A stretch of DNA of 64,000 nucleotides from Apostichopus japonicus (GCF_037975245.1 NC_092567.1:25224876-25288875); one strand, 5' to 3'. Numbered from the stretch's first letter, positions 49,100-61,072 are shown. The notes: generated from the letters alone by a model not told the origin. Translations and numbers: made by a program.

Positions 49100-49475
49100 G
49101 AGAAGAAAACAACGTGTTTACGGCAGCTATGTTGTGAGGTATCACATGTGATACCGCCTCTTTGTCCCGCCTATTTGTCGGACGATCTGTCCTTCCAGGT
49201 CAATACTCGTTATACCTTGCGTTCTAGCAATACTCTCACTGTTCCCAGAACTAAACTGAAAACCAATGGCGACCGTGCCTTTCCACCAGCCGGGCCCAAG
49301 CTCTGGAATGGTTTGCCCATATCTGTTCCGAGTTCTCCCACTCTCAGTCAGTTCAAGTCTTGCTTGAAGACTCATTTTTTCAAGTTGGCTCTAGTATTAG
49401 GGTTGTACAGCGCTATTGAATACTTCGTAGATTTTAGCGCTTTATAAGTTCATTTATTATTATCTATGATTAATG
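49100..49475 (+). pseudogene. 3' tail of a CR1/L2-type non-LTR retrotransposon, 5'-truncated
   Basis: The frame reads PAYLSDDL, then YTLRSSNTLTVPRTKLKTNGDRAF, PKLWNGLP and a final FKSCLKTHFFKLAL, the usual C-terminus after the reverse transcriptase in these LINEs, followed by TAG-type sequence and a TTTATTATTATC tail near 49450-49470. The endonuclease and polymerase parts are missing, as expected for a 5'-truncated insertion. It ends next to the tail of the zinc-finger ORF on the other strand. Confidence 0.75.
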
Positions 49476-49493
49476 TCTTCTCTCATGTCTCTT

Positions 49494-50987
49494 CTAGTTT
49501 TCCACTCTGGTAAAAGCTGTCACTGTTGCACATGATTGAGGCTTTTCTCTGGTATGTGTTCTTTCGTGACGTTTTAATGTACCAGGTTGTGCGAACCCGC
49601 TGTCGCAGTGGTTACATCGGTAAGGCTTCTCTCCTGTATGTATTCTTTCATGGCGTTTTAATGAGACAGCATGGGCTAACGCTTTGTCACAGTAGCTGCA
49701 TTGGTATTTTTTCTCACCCGTGTGGATTCGTTTGTGACTTTTCAACGTCGAAGATAATGAAAACGCTTTATCACAATAGCTACACTGATAAGGCCTCTCT
49801 CCTGTATGTATTCGTTCGTGTTGTTTCAACATCTGTGTTGTAGACCATGCTGTTTCACAGTAGCTGCATTGATAAGGTTTCTCTCCTGTGTGTGTTCGTT
49901 CATGGCTTTTTAAGCTTGCAGAGTTAGAAAACAGCTTGCCACAGTAGCAACATAGATATTGTTTCTCTCCTAGATGTGTTCGTTCATGTTGTTTCATAAT
50001 TTGGACAGTAGCAAATACGTTGCAACAATAACTACATTGATAAGGTTTATCTCCAGTATGAATTCTCTCATGTTCTTTAAACTTTTGGCATTTTGGAAAG
50101 ACTTTGTCGCAGTAGCTGCATTGATAAGGCTTCATTCCTGTATGTGTTCTTTCATGGTGTTTCGAATTCTGGTGTGTTGAAAATACTTTATCACAGTAGC
50201 TGCATTGATAAGGCTTCTCTCCTGTGTGTGTTCTTTCATGTTGTCTCAAGTTCTGTTTTGTTGAAAATACTTTTTCACAGTAGCTGCATTGATAAGGCTT
50301 CTCTCCTGTATGTGTTCTTTCATGTTCTTTCTTACCCCTTTTTGTTGAGAATTCTTTATCACAGTAGCTACATTTATAAGGTTTCTCTCCTGTATGTGTT
50401 CTTTCATGTTGTCTCAAGTTCTGTTGTGTTGAAAACACTTTTTCACAATAGCTGCATTGATAAGGCTTCTCTCCTGTGTGTGTTCTTTCATGTTCATTCT
50501 TACCTCTTTTTGTGGAAAATACTTTATCACAGTAGCTACATTGATAAGGCTTCTCTCCTGTATGTGTTTTTTCATGTTGTCTCAAGATGTGTTTTGTTGA
50601 AAATACTTTGTCACAGTAGCTACATTTATAAGGTTTCTCTCCTGTATGTGTTCGTTCATGTTGTTTCAAGTTCTGTTGTGTTGAAAATACTTTTTCACAG
50701 TAACTGCATTGATAAGGCTTATCTCCTGTACGTGTTCTTTCATGTTGTTTCTTTCCTGACGTTGTAGAGAAAACTTTATCACAGTAGCTACATTTATAAG
50801 GTTTCTCTCCTGTACGTGTTCGTTCATGTTGTTTCAAGTTCTGTTGTGTTAAGAACACCTTTTCACAGTAACTGCATTGATATGGCTGATCTCCAGTATG
50901 TGGTCGTTCATGTTGTTTAATAATTTGAACTGTCGAAAATACAGTAGCTTCATCGAGAAGGCGTCCCTCCTGTTTGGGCGCATTCAT
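49494..50987 (-). CDS. C2H2 zinc-finger protein, 16 tandem fingers (ends decayed)
   Basis: A single open frame of 497 codons holds 16 consecutive 28-residue fingers joined by TGEKP-type linkers, the pattern of DNA-binding KZNF/ZNF proteins of the nucleus. Fingers 3-16 in the frame have both Cys; the first two (HERTRTGEKP, HERTRTGDKP) have Arg in place of the final His. Several fingers (for example VFSTKRGKKEH) have Lys in place of the core Leu. The start is uncertain: the frame is open for 30 more codons to a stop at 51075-51077, and that part and the first 40 residues read as damaged fingers. The C-terminus also ends in a finger cut by a frameshift. No KRAB, SCAN or BTB domain is present. 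It may be the last exon of a gene whose N-terminal exon lies above 51 kb, or a recent pseudogene. Confidence 0.72.
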   Translation of the reverse strand: MNAPKQEGRLLDEATVFSTVQIIKQHERPHTGDQPYQCSYCEKVFLTQQNLKQHERTRTGEKPYKCSYCDKVFSTTSGKKQHERTRTGDKPYQCSYCEKVFSTQQNLKQHERTHTGEKPYKCSYCDKVFSTKHILRQHEKTHTGEKPYQCSYCDKVFSTKRGKNEHERTHTGEKPYQCSYCEKVFSTQQNLRQHERTHTGEKPYKCSYCDKEFSTKRGKKEHERTHTGEKPYQCSYCEKVFSTKQNLRQHERTHTGEKPYQCSYCDKVFSTHQNSKHHERTHTGMKPYQCSYCDKVFPKCQKFKEHERIHTGDKPYQCSYCCNVFATVQIMKQHERTHLGEKQYLCCYCGKLFSNSASLKSHERTHTGEKPYQCSYCETAWSTTQMLKQHERIHTGERPYQCSYCDKAFSLSSTLKSHKRIHTGEKKYQCSYCDKALAHAVSLKRHERIHTGEKPYRCNHCDSGFAQPGTLKRHERTHTREKPQSCATVTAFTRVEN

Positions 50988-51350
50988 GTTTTCTTCTTTG
51001 CTGTTGTTATGTAAAATACAGTAGTTACATTGAAAGTTTACACTCCTGAATGTTTTCGTTCTTAGGCTACTGCCTTAAATTACGTTCTAGTTTGTATTAT
51101 GCTTTGTAACTGTAGCGACGTTGATAAATCTTCTCTCCGTTATGTGTTTCTTGATGAAATTTTGCCGCAGTAATACATCGATAGTGTTCTTCAAAACCTC
51201 GTCTTTGACAGTTAAACTCCTTCACGATGCAGTTGCATGGTCCGGGATGTACAATGTTTCATATCTCCTGGATGTATTATTTCGGGGTCGTCTTGCCTTG
51301 TTTTGCAAACTAAATGATTCTGATGACAATAACAATAGCTAAACTTTCAA
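50988..51350 (-). pseudogene. Decayed zinc-finger units upstream of the finger ORF
   Basis: Reading the minus strand upstream of the ORF gives FQCNYC after a broken linker, then further up ETHNGEKIYQRRYSYKA and KMHREGV-like pieces in shifting frames with stops. They are spaced as the 84-bp finger unit would require, so the array was once longer. Confidence 0.55.
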
Positions 51351-51534
51351 ACGACTTTTTGGTAAGTTTTGTCTCGAATGGCAGATATAATTGATCATTT
51401 CTGTTAAACGTGAACACAAAAACGGCTAGTTTCATCCAGAGTACAGTCTCCGCTCTTTAATGACATCTTGTCGCATTCTAGTTCTGAAATTGAGCCAAAA
51501 AGAAGACAAATATTAATGAGGTGACTTTATCCTC

Positions 51535-51632
51535 CAAGTAATAATTAGTAATAATTAGAATATAATTAGAAATAGAATTAGCAATAGAATTAGAATTAGA
51601 AATAGAAGTAATAATTAGAATATTAATTAAAT
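51535..51632. repeat. Low-complexity AATTAGAAATAGAATTAG repeat
   Basis: Degenerate 6-12 base units of ATTAGAAATAG/TAATAATTAGAA. Confidence 0.65.
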
Positions 51633-51690
51633 ACGCACAAGACACGTACAATGGAGCCCTTGGCCATAAGCTATTCAGATGGAAGACCAC

Positions 51691-52385
51691 TCAAGTATTA
51701 TAGACGAAACTATTCAACTATACTATTGTAGTTGAAGCCCCCTTCTCAATATTATGCCGCTAATTGAAGATATGGTAAATCGAATGTAACTTATTTTGAC
51801 TAGCTAAACCCTCCTTTACACCAGATAGTGGATTACAGTGTGGTGGTTTGTGATGTCACAATGACAGCGATGTTCTTCAAAAGCTTTTCTTTGCTACTAT
51901 AATCTCCTCGATGATTAATCATAGAATCCTAGTACATTTAGAATGTTTCCTTGGCTGCCAATGTTCTCTGAGGTAGCTTCATCAAAAATGGAACGCCTTC
52001 GTAGAAATATGATAATCCTATCTACATAAACGATTGAATTGTTTAAATGCAAAAGAAATTATGTTTCGGTTGATTACATCCTTTCTCTCGTCTGTTGTGG
52101 ACAGATGCATTTAAAAAATATAAACAACTTTCTTAAAGATAGACAATGCTATGAGAAAGTGGTGTTGATCTTAAACCGCAGAACCTGTTTATTAGTTTGT
52201 TAAGCAATGGACTTTAGCCGCCAGACAATCCGTTTAAACGTCATCAGTGTTATACTCCCTAATAGATCTTTGTAATGTCTAGAATGTCAAATAACGATGA
52301 CGCTTTCTCAAACCTCAGCCAAGCATATTACTGCCATCCTCATAGCAATTACCTCACTTATACTATGTATTGGCTGATGTAAAGT
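51691..52385. other. Intergenic sequence left of the satellite, nothing recognised
   Basis: No gene or repeat unit was recognised. Confidence 0.4.
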
Positions 52386-53712
52386 AGGTTGTTCCTGTAA
52401 CTATTTCACAGTATGTATTACATAATACAAGCCTAACAATCATTCTAAAGTAAAGTATCGGTTGTTAATGTCACTATTCCATAGCATGTAATACAGAATT
52501 CAGGCCAAAGAAGCAATCTTAAATAAAGTAACGTTTGGTTGTTAATGTAACTATTCCACAGTTGGTATTACAGAATACAAGCCTAACAAGCATTTTTAAG
52601 TAAAGTAACGTTTGGTTGTTAATGTAACTATTCCACAGTATGTAATACAGAATTCAAGCCTAAGAAGCATTCTTAAGTAAAGTAACGTTTGGTTGTTAAT
52701 GTAACTATATTCCACAGTTTGTATTACGGAACACAAACCTATAAGAGGCATTCTTAAGTAAAGTAACGTTTGGTTGTTAATGTAACTATTCCACAGTTTG
52801 TATTACGGAACAAAAGCCTATAAGAAGCATTCTTAAGTAATGTAACGTTTGGTTGTTAATGTAACTATTCCACAGTTGGTATTACGGAACACAAGCCTAT
52901 AAGAATCATTCTTAAGTAATGTAACGTTTGGTTGTTAATGTAACTATTCCACAGTTGGTATTACGGAACACAAGCCTATAAGAATCATTCTTAAGTAAAG
53001 TAACGTTTGGTTGTTGATGTAACTATTCCACAGTTTGTATTACGTAACACAAGCCTAAGAAGCATTCTTAAGTAATGTAACGTTTGGTTGTTGATGTAAC
53101 TATTCCACAGTTTGTATTACGGAACACAAGCCTATAAGAATCATTCGTAAGTAATGTAACGTTTGGTTGTTAATGTAACTATTCCACAGTTGGTATTACG
53201 GAACACAAGCCTATAAGAATCATTCTTAAGTAATGTAACGTTTGGTTGTTAATGTAACTATTCCACAGTTGGTATTACGGAACACAAGCCTATAAGAATC
53301 ATTCTTAAGTAAAGTAACGTTTGGTTGTTAATGTAACTATTCCACAGTTTGTATTACGGAACACAAGCCTATAAGAATCATTCTTAAGTAAAGTAACGTT
53401 TGGTTGTTAATGTAACTATTCCACAGTTTGTATTACGGAACACAAGCCTATAAGAATCATTCTTAAGTAAAGTAACGTTTGGTTGTTGATGTAACTATTC
53501 CACAGTTTGTATTACGTAACACAAGCCTAAGAAGCATTCTTAAGTAAAGTAACGTTTGGTTGTTAATGTAACTATTCCACAGTTTGTATTACGGAACACA
53601 AGCCTATAAGAAGCATTCTTAAGTAATGTAACGTTTGGTTGTTAATGTAGCTCTAACACAGAATGTATTACAGAACGAAAGCCTAACAAACATTATAAAG
53701 TAAAGTATCGTA
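52386..53712. repeat. Satellite array, ~79-bp unit, about 16-17 copies with higher-order structure
   Basis: Each unit contains GTAACGTTTGGTTGTTAATG, TAACTATTCCACAG, TTGGTATTACGGAACACAAG and CCTATAAGAATCATTCTTAAG. Spacing is 77-79 bases in the central, most similar copies. Copies at both edges are more diverged, as expected for an array homogenised from the centre. A variant with GTTGATG and TACGTAACAC occurs near 53041 and again near 53513, 472 bases (six units) apart, which suggests a six-unit block duplication. Confidence 0.93.
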
Positions 53713-56700
53713 TGTAAATAGATGGTGACTGTGTAAGGTACTACAAACACTATCAATTTGATATAAACATGCAATCATGGAGGCACATCCGAAGCTGTAA
53801 CAATTATACAAACTTTAAATACATAAATTTATATAGGATATGCCAAATAATCTTGTGTGAGTCATATGGGAGACTTTATATAGACAATTCATATTAATAC
53901 TGATACAAATAGTTATTTCTAGAACACTGAATAAGCCTACAACTAATTATATTGACTGTATCGATATAAACTATCGGTTAAGCAGAATGGTGTCTTTAGT
54001 AATTAGACGTGATGACACGTAATATGTCTCAAGACGAACATTTGAAGCACTCTTTTAATCATTACGTTTAAGAATATAGTATTATTTATTAATCTCCTTA
54101 CCGTAATTACCTTTAATCGCAAGTAGGGACTTCAGTTCAGGAACACCGTACTGTCGATATTCACTTTGTTCCTTTATTCCCTTAATCTACACTGCAAATT
54201 AGCTCAACTGGCAAAGTACAGCATCAACGTTACTCTATATTAAACTTTCCAAACGATAAGGCTTGCGGTCAATAACGAACAGGAAAGGAAATGCAAGCAA
54301 GCAAACCAATCATACAATAAAGGTCGGCCTATTGAATAATTCGGGGAAGAGCTTGAATTGCTTTATGACAATGGGCAGAATCCAGTCAGTCCCCAGCGGT
54401 GCGAAAAATGTTTTCTTTTGTTGTAGAATATGCACGTCGTTACATGACGTCACTTCTAACTAATATTTAATTAGGTAAAAGTTGTTATTTTCGAAGGTCA
54501 ATGTTTAAGTCATTAACCAATTCATAGGCCTAGAAATAGTTCAATTTGATGAAGAAAAGGTGTTTAATGCAACGTTATTTAAAACAGACACATAATAGGA
54601 GTGGAAAGGGGATTTTGGCCGTATTTTCGGAACGTAAATTAATCACTTTCGAACTGCTTAGAAAAGTTGTTTTTTGGCATGAATGTCACTCCAAGTTTGA
54701 AAACTGGTATATTCGCTGAAAAAAATCCTTAACCACAAATTTATATCCATTTCTCTTCAAATCATCCTGAAACTAAGTCAAGTTAACGGCAAATATATAT
54801 GCACACGAATACAATTTACGAATACAGGTTACGAGTAAAGTGGTCACTGTCCCGTTCCTCGTTACTACGTATTGCGCGAAGTAATATAACTAAGACATTA
54901 TCCAACAATGGAATTAAATTGCTCGTGTAACTAACGTAGCTCCTGTTATCCAAATTATCTAGGTCGAGGGCGCCCGACACTAGCGTGACATGTGATACCC
55001 ATATAGACGCCCGTGCATCTTGCGCGTCACTGATAATGTGCCTCGTGTTAAACAAACGGTCAGTACACATATAGACTAGAACAAGTATAGACGCTGGTAG
55101 ACCGAGGTCCTAACTCTTGGTTAAAGAGATGTCAATTACTGGTGACATTTCTGTTTCTTTGTCTGCTTAGTAACTTAGTAACCGATTCCGTGGTAGTGCT
55201 AATTATATTAACCTTGATGTTATCACCGTATTACCGTTATCACCGGTGTGGACCAGAAATATAGGGCAATAATAACGTTTTCCCTGTTTGCTCACCTTCT
55301 AAATGGATTCGACCCTTATTTTAAGTGAATAATTGCAGGATTCCCAGTACGAGGAAGTATAAGGCGGCTCCGGGCCCACAAAATCTGTCATCTTGCTGTA
55401 AAATAGGCTAAAGAACACTTGTAGTTTTTAGGATTCGTAAGAAGCAACCGGTGATATAAGCCTGCGTGCGTGTGTGTGTAACGTGTTGAAATTAGGACCC
55501 CACCAAAATGTCATATTTAATGCTCATACCGCGGTCCACAGCGTGGAACACCCATATATGCAGAGACTGTTGCATTATTGCCAATGTTTAACGTTACATC
55601 AAGTTTTCCTTCTTCTCTCTTCCCTAGGTAAGATCGTCTTTAAATTCTACCTTTTGTTAAATTAAGTATTACCAAGCCGGTCATAAATGTTTTCAGATCT
55701 TAAATATGTTGATCTTATGCGTAGATGACCGCTTGTTAGGTAGCAAATCAGTGGGGGATAAATGGTTCACTTGTAATGTTTGTGAAAGTAATAACCACGT
55801 GTTGTAGTGCATAAGTAGGTGAATACGCTTTAGGTCGTTAATGTACCATACTGTGTGTATGCTTGAGTGGCGTAATAACTACGGTAGAGACATGGAATGT
55901 TCAGCAAGGGCATAGGAACCGGTACAGCTATAGGGTAAAACTGGTTAATCAGGGTAAAACTATGGTAATGCCATAGTACACATAAGGGAAATTTGAGATA
56001 AAATCATGGTAAAGATGATATAGAAAGTGTTAAAAGCCATGGTAAAGTTATGGTACTATTGTAAAACTGTTAAACTGCATCCATAGAACCAAAATACCCC
56101 AGTCAAATCGTGGTATGGTATATATATATAAGCATTTATTTATTTATTATATATTTTATATTTCAAGTTCCACTATGAAATATGATCATACCATAGTTAA
56201 TAAATTGGAACCCAAGCAATCGAAATCCACAATAATGTTTAGCCTCAAGATGATTACCATAGTCCCACCCAAAGTAAACTAAGTGTCATGCAAGTCAAGG
56301 GCTTGTTCTAGAATTTTCAAACGACCTATGTATGCACTTTTTACAGTCGAACTCTGTCACACTCTGTCACAGTCTTACAATTAAGTTGTTTATAAGATGG
56401 TTAGGCTACTATTTATTGAATCAATGCGTTAATCTAACAAAACCGGCAAGATATGATTGAGATAATACTGGAGTGAATCTTTTATTGGCATACCACTTGC
56501 TGTTGTCAGAATACTGTTCTGGTTCAGCGATTTTGGGTTGCCCTGTGTATAACATTATTAGAAATGCAGGACAAAAGCGTCTGGCATTTGAATATAACGA
56601 TCTATAGGCCTATAATGAAAAGAACAATGGTACCGTAACTAACTTTTGAAAAGCTCTCAGATCACAAGAGAGTGTCAAATAAAGGTGCTTGAAAGGTAAA

Positions 56701-56719
56701 TTCCCACCTAAGTGTTATT
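53713..56719. other. Gene-poor stretch
   Basis: No exon was recognised. A degenerate CATGGTAAA/TATGGTAA-type repetition occupies about 55930-56110, next to a TATATATATA run at 56120-56130. Confidence 0.4.
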
Positions 56720-56727
56720 GTGGGAAC

Positions 56728-57045
56728 CAGTGGCTTAGGAAGTACTTTTGAGTGGGGTGAGGGGGTCTGAAGACTGATGGCCGGCGTGGGGGAGGGGTCT
56801 AAGGGGAGGGGAATTTTTTGGCATTTCCAGGTGGCTTCAGATGCAATTTGGTGCAATGTAGCACACTTCAACACCCACTCCATTTTGTAAAAACTTTGCA
56901 TTTTCACCTTGCCTTAGATGCAATTTGGTGCTCCAAATGAGATTTTTTTCTCATTTGGAAATGAGAGAGGGATTTTCTGACTTTCGAAGCGGGGGGCGGA
57001 ATGATACTTCTGCCCCTCCATATTTTTCACTGGGGGGCTGGCTGG
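56728..57045. mobile_element. hAT-like element, inverted partner of 57486-57817, right end lost
   Basis: It starts with CAGTGGCTTAGGAAG and matches the 57486-57817 element in reverse over nearly its whole length, through TTTTGAGTGGGG, TTAGATGCAATTTGGTGC and TTTTTCACTGGGG. The expected right terminus is missing or badly diverged and no clear target duplication was found. Confidence 0.65.
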
Positions 57046-57239
57046 GAACCTTTGATGCATTCTCTTATTTTCTTTCTATATCTTTTCGCGTAAAACACAT
57101 GCACATCACAATGTGAACACTTTACATATTATTTCTTTATCGTCATGAAATTACGGTGGACCGGCAGAAGGACATTGCAAAAAAAAAAAATAAAAATAGA
57201 TTGCTTAGTCAAAAGATTGACTACTGTCTTTTTTTAAAT

Positions 57240-57264
57240 TTTCTCTCTCCGCCTCTCTCTCCAC

Positions 57265-57292
<28 letters not shown>
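57240..57292. repeat. (CT)n microsatellite
   Basis: Imperfect then perfect CT dinucleotide run between the two inverted hAT-like copies. Confidence 0.9.
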
Positions 57293-57296
<4 letters not shown>

Positions 57297-57485
57297 CAAC
57301 TTTTCATATCAAAAATTTTACTTTTCATCTCAACATTTACAAGGCCGAGTCTAAACGGTTCTATCTATAGACGTCAGTCCTATACTGAAGTTAACATCGT
57401 CCTCACAGGTGTTCCTCTTCGCGCCAGTATAGTTAGCATGAGCTAGAGAGATAACAGTTTGATGCTGGCTGTATATAACGCTTAT

Positions 57486-57817
57486 CAAGGGCGTAGGAAC
57501 CGGGGGGGGGGCTGGGCGCCTGCCACCCCAGTGAAAAATACTTCGCAAGTCAGAAAACACCTTTTCATTTCCAAATGAGAACAAAATCTCATTTGGGGCA
57601 CCAAATCTAAGGCCATGTGAAATGCAAAATTATTTACAAAATGGAGTGGGTGTTGAAGTGTGCTATATTGCACCAAATTGCATCTGAGGCCACCTGGAAA
57701 TGCAAAACAAATTCAAAGGGGAGGGGGAAACCCCCTCCCCTAAGACCCCTCCCCCAGGCCGGCCGTCAGTCTTCAGCCCCCCCCCCCCCCACTCAAAAGT
57801 ATCTTCCTAAACCACTG
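57486..57817. mobile_element. Non-autonomous hAT-like transposon (332 bp), TSD ACGCTTAT
   Basis: The left end CAAGGGCGTAGGAACC and the complement of the right end CAGTGGTTTAGGAAG are imperfect inverted repeats. ACGCTTAT is exactly duplicated at 57478-57485 and 57818-57825. With the inverted copy at 56728 it could fold into a hairpin of about 300 bp. Its CCCCTAAGACCCCTCC block is also found in the 7050-7719 element. Confidence 0.86.
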
Positions 57818-57934
57818 ACGCTTATTGAAGTTCATACTGGAAGCTTATCATGAACAATTTCAAATATGTAACAAGCGGTATGAACCCCCCCCTCCAAAAA
57901 AAAAAAACCCACAAAAACCACGCTATAACATTAC

Positions 57935-57978
57935 ACTTGAAAGTAAAACACTTGAAAGTAAACACTTGAAAGTATTTC
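57935..57978. repeat. CACTTGAAAGTAAAA tandem repeat
   Basis: Three copies of a 14-15 base unit. Confidence 0.7.
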
Positions 57979-60490
57979 ACATGTCACAGCAGCTTGTGAG
58001 ACTACAGGGAAGGTTAATTAATGGATGGTGATTCAGAAATATAATAACATGCTTGCTGCACATGGGAAAGACATGCTAGAGCCATGTGTTGCACATGAAA
58101 AATGTAGTCATCATTTCTGAAAACACGGTTAGACTGACTTAGAGCATATTTGTGTTCCTCTTTACCATTTATAATGCTACATGGTTTCTTCATCATTCGT
58201 CATTTTGGATGTTGTTATCTGGATTTTGGTAATTGTATATTGCACACGCAGTATAGCATGGACACTGCAAAGTTTTGACACCTAAGCCTTAAAACACACC
58301 AACACATGTTACTTCCTTTTATTGACAAATATGTAAGTACTTACTTGCACACAGGTAACTTTGGAGAGAAAATAACTGTAGCTTTGTATAGTTTTTTTCG
58401 TGAAATTGGCTCTTGTTGTAGGTTGTCATGGTGAAATCGTGTATTTCTTAGGGGTATCCGAACTTGGCAGTGTTCCGAACTTATACTGACTATACATGTT
58501 TGCACAAATTATAAGGGAATCCTCATTTTTTTCTTTCTTCTACGTGCAAGTTCATTTGGATAATTCCTACAAGCACTTAATCCTGATTGCCCTCAATTGT
58601 TCCAGTCAGGCTAGCTGTGCAAGAAGTGGAATTCCTGTTCATGGGTCAATTTACTTTCTCTCACAATTGCATCATTTCAAGGAAAGCGGGAAGTATTGCA
58701 ATTGCTGAACTGTTTTTTTTTTTATCCAAGCTTGTAGTGGCTCTTCTTATTGATTTAATAAACTTATTTTAATGAATGTTTTTGTGTTATTTTTCTTATT
58801 TTCGGTGTTATTTTTGCCTCTGTCCTTTTTCCTTGATAGCTGTCATTTCCTTGCACTGTTGCAATGGTTTGATTGGAAAAGTAATTTTAATTGGGGTTCA
58901 TCATATACAACTGCAATCATGACAATCTAATATTTTTCGAAATAGAATATGATGTTGAAATCATAGGTCAACTTTATAATGCAGGTGTATGCTACGTATT
59001 AAATCATATTCTATCTGGATGAACTTCTCTCTCATAAATTATGGGAATTTTTTTCATTTTATCTTAATGTACCATATGGAATTAACAATTCAGTGATCAG
59101 ACATATGTTGTACCACATCTTTTCAGTGACATAGCCAGCGAGGGTGGGGGCAGGGGAAAGAGTACCCCTCCCTCCACACACAGACATTTTTGGGGACTCG
59201 ATGGCCGACGGTGAAAAATCAAAGGCAGCAACAACAACAGAAGAAATTGATAGCACCATTTTGCGTCGAAGCCCTTTTCGAATGGTTCAAGTTCCCCTCC
59301 CCTTATAAACCTTCCCCGACAACGGCGATCCACCGTTATGTGCCTGAAACACCAAACACCCGACAGGGTATCTTTAAAGTTAAACCATACTGCTGGGAGA
59401 AAAGTCTGCCTTTATGTGACTTAAGCGGCCCCCAGGAGTTCTTTGAACCCGATAATGAATTTTCACCTGGCAATGATCTCGATATAAATGATATTCGATG
59501 CAAACTTGCATTAAGTTATCTTAATAATGATCGACTTATGATAATCTCTGATATGATGACTACAACATTTTCCAAGTTAACAATCGGAGTCTTATTAGCA
59601 ACTTCGACAGTGTTGATGATAATCTCTATCTTCGTAGTAGTGCGCCCCCCCCCCATGTTCAACTTCGTAGTAGTGCGCCCCCCATGTTCAACTTCGTAGT
59701 AGTGCGCCCCCATATTCACGTAGACCTGCTATTACTTGATATCAATTCTTCTCTCGATCACGTAGAAGGGTACCGGCTTGTTGATCACTATCCGTCGTGC
59801 AGTTAATAAGAGAAGAGGTATTTGCCTCTTCGTAAGGAAAGATTTTGTGTTTGAAGTTAGACATGATATTTTTTTCTTTAATCATGATATAGGAGGCTTT
59901 TTACATTGTTTTCCGCATACCAAATGTCACTATAGAAGGATGGTTATTGGAGTAATTTATTGACCACCCATCGGTTATCTGGAAACCTTTAAAAAATCCA
60001 TTTATTACATACGACGTGACATATCAACAAAGAATTAAGAATGATTTTGTAATTTAAAATAATCCCATCTCGTGTGGTTTCAGTCCCACCATCAGTAAAC
60101 CCACTAGAGTTACCAATAGCTATTTTGATTGACAACATCCTTACCAATATAAGCTGAATCGATGAGTTGACAGGTCTGGTATTTAAACTGACCATTTTCC
60201 AAGTTTTATTCAGACATCCATATATATCCAACAATGTAGAAGCCTTACCAACAACGTACTCTAGGAATTATTCAACTTGAAATGTTCAAAGTTTTATTCC
60301 ATCTATTTCCAATGTCAATTCGGATCATGTTTATAAGGAGAATAATACATTTTTTTACTGTGTATTGACATTTACACCGATAGCTTTACTCTGAGAAAGA
60401 AGAAAAGTCAACCCTGGAAAAGGGAGTGTTACAGTCAATCAAGTGTTAAATAAGCTATATAGACATTATCTTTAACAACCAACACAGACG
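57979..60490. other. Intergenic sequence with remnants
   Basis: No supported gene. CAGTGACATAGCCAGCGAGG at about 59124 resembles a hAT-like left end, but no right end was found. The 169-codon frame across 59190-59699 has no domain and its end is made of the tandem repeat at 59628. Confidence 0.4.
59628..59712. repeat. ~33-bp tandem repeat with C-runs
   Basis: Three copies of a unit containing CTTCGTAGTAGTGCGCCCCC and CATGTTCAA, differing mainly in C-run length. Confidence 0.85.
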
Positions 60491-60498
60491 AACAAAGC

Positions 60499-61072
60499 CA
60501 TGGGCGCAGATCAGTCTTGGATAATGGTACGGACGTGTGTCTGTTCTCTGATACTATCTAAGCGGAGCGCGACCATGGGTTCGCGCGTAGCGTCCAAGAT
60601 TTTTTTTGGCAAATATACCTCTTAAATCGCCGGAAATAACACTACTCAGACCCAATGATGCTCCAAACCTCGTTCAGTTTTTAAATCTCATGGCTCAGAA
60701 ATTTAGTTTGGGGAAAAACATGGGCGTCTGCAGAAAACAAATCAGGGAAAAAAATAATCCAAGTAGACTTTGTAAACGATGGTTCTGGGACCCTCTCCCA
60801 GAAAACAATTATAGACTGCCGCAAATGATTGAATGTGTTAATGCCTCAGCGGAGAAGCCACGCCTAATAGTGTCAATAGTAATAATTCTCGTCTTCTATA
60901 GCATGTCATTTGCACAATGCTGGATCCAACTGCGCCAAAGTTCAATATAGGGGAATTTGAAATGCAGCGTTTGGTCAGGAAAAATTCGTGGGGACACGGT
61001 ATATCATGTCCTCACCACTTAAAAAGTTGGTAGGGACGCGTCCTGCTGTCCCCACCAGGATCTGCGCCCATG
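60499..61072. mobile_element. Non-autonomous hAT-like transposon, CATGGGCGCAGATC family copy 2 (574 bp)
   Basis: The ends CATGGGCGCAGATC and GATCTGCGCCCATG are exact inverted repeats. AACAAAGC (60491-60498) and CACAAAGC (61073-61080) match at 7 of 8. The interior matches 46284-46840, including the hairpin module at 60554-60652, but has a block near 60825-60900 that copy 1 lacks. Confidence 0.9.

Noticed and set aside
50093-50767. 224-codon plus-strand frame opposite the zinc-finger array
   Set aside because: It is periodic with the 84-bp finger unit and is the antisense shadow of the finger ORF.
52386-53712. CRISPR-like regular repeats
   Set aside because: Units are contiguous without unique spacers, and the genome is eukaryotic.
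59190-59699. 169-codon plus-strand frame
   Set aside because: The C-terminal part is translated tandem repeat, the start is next to a transposon-like terminus, and no domain is visible.
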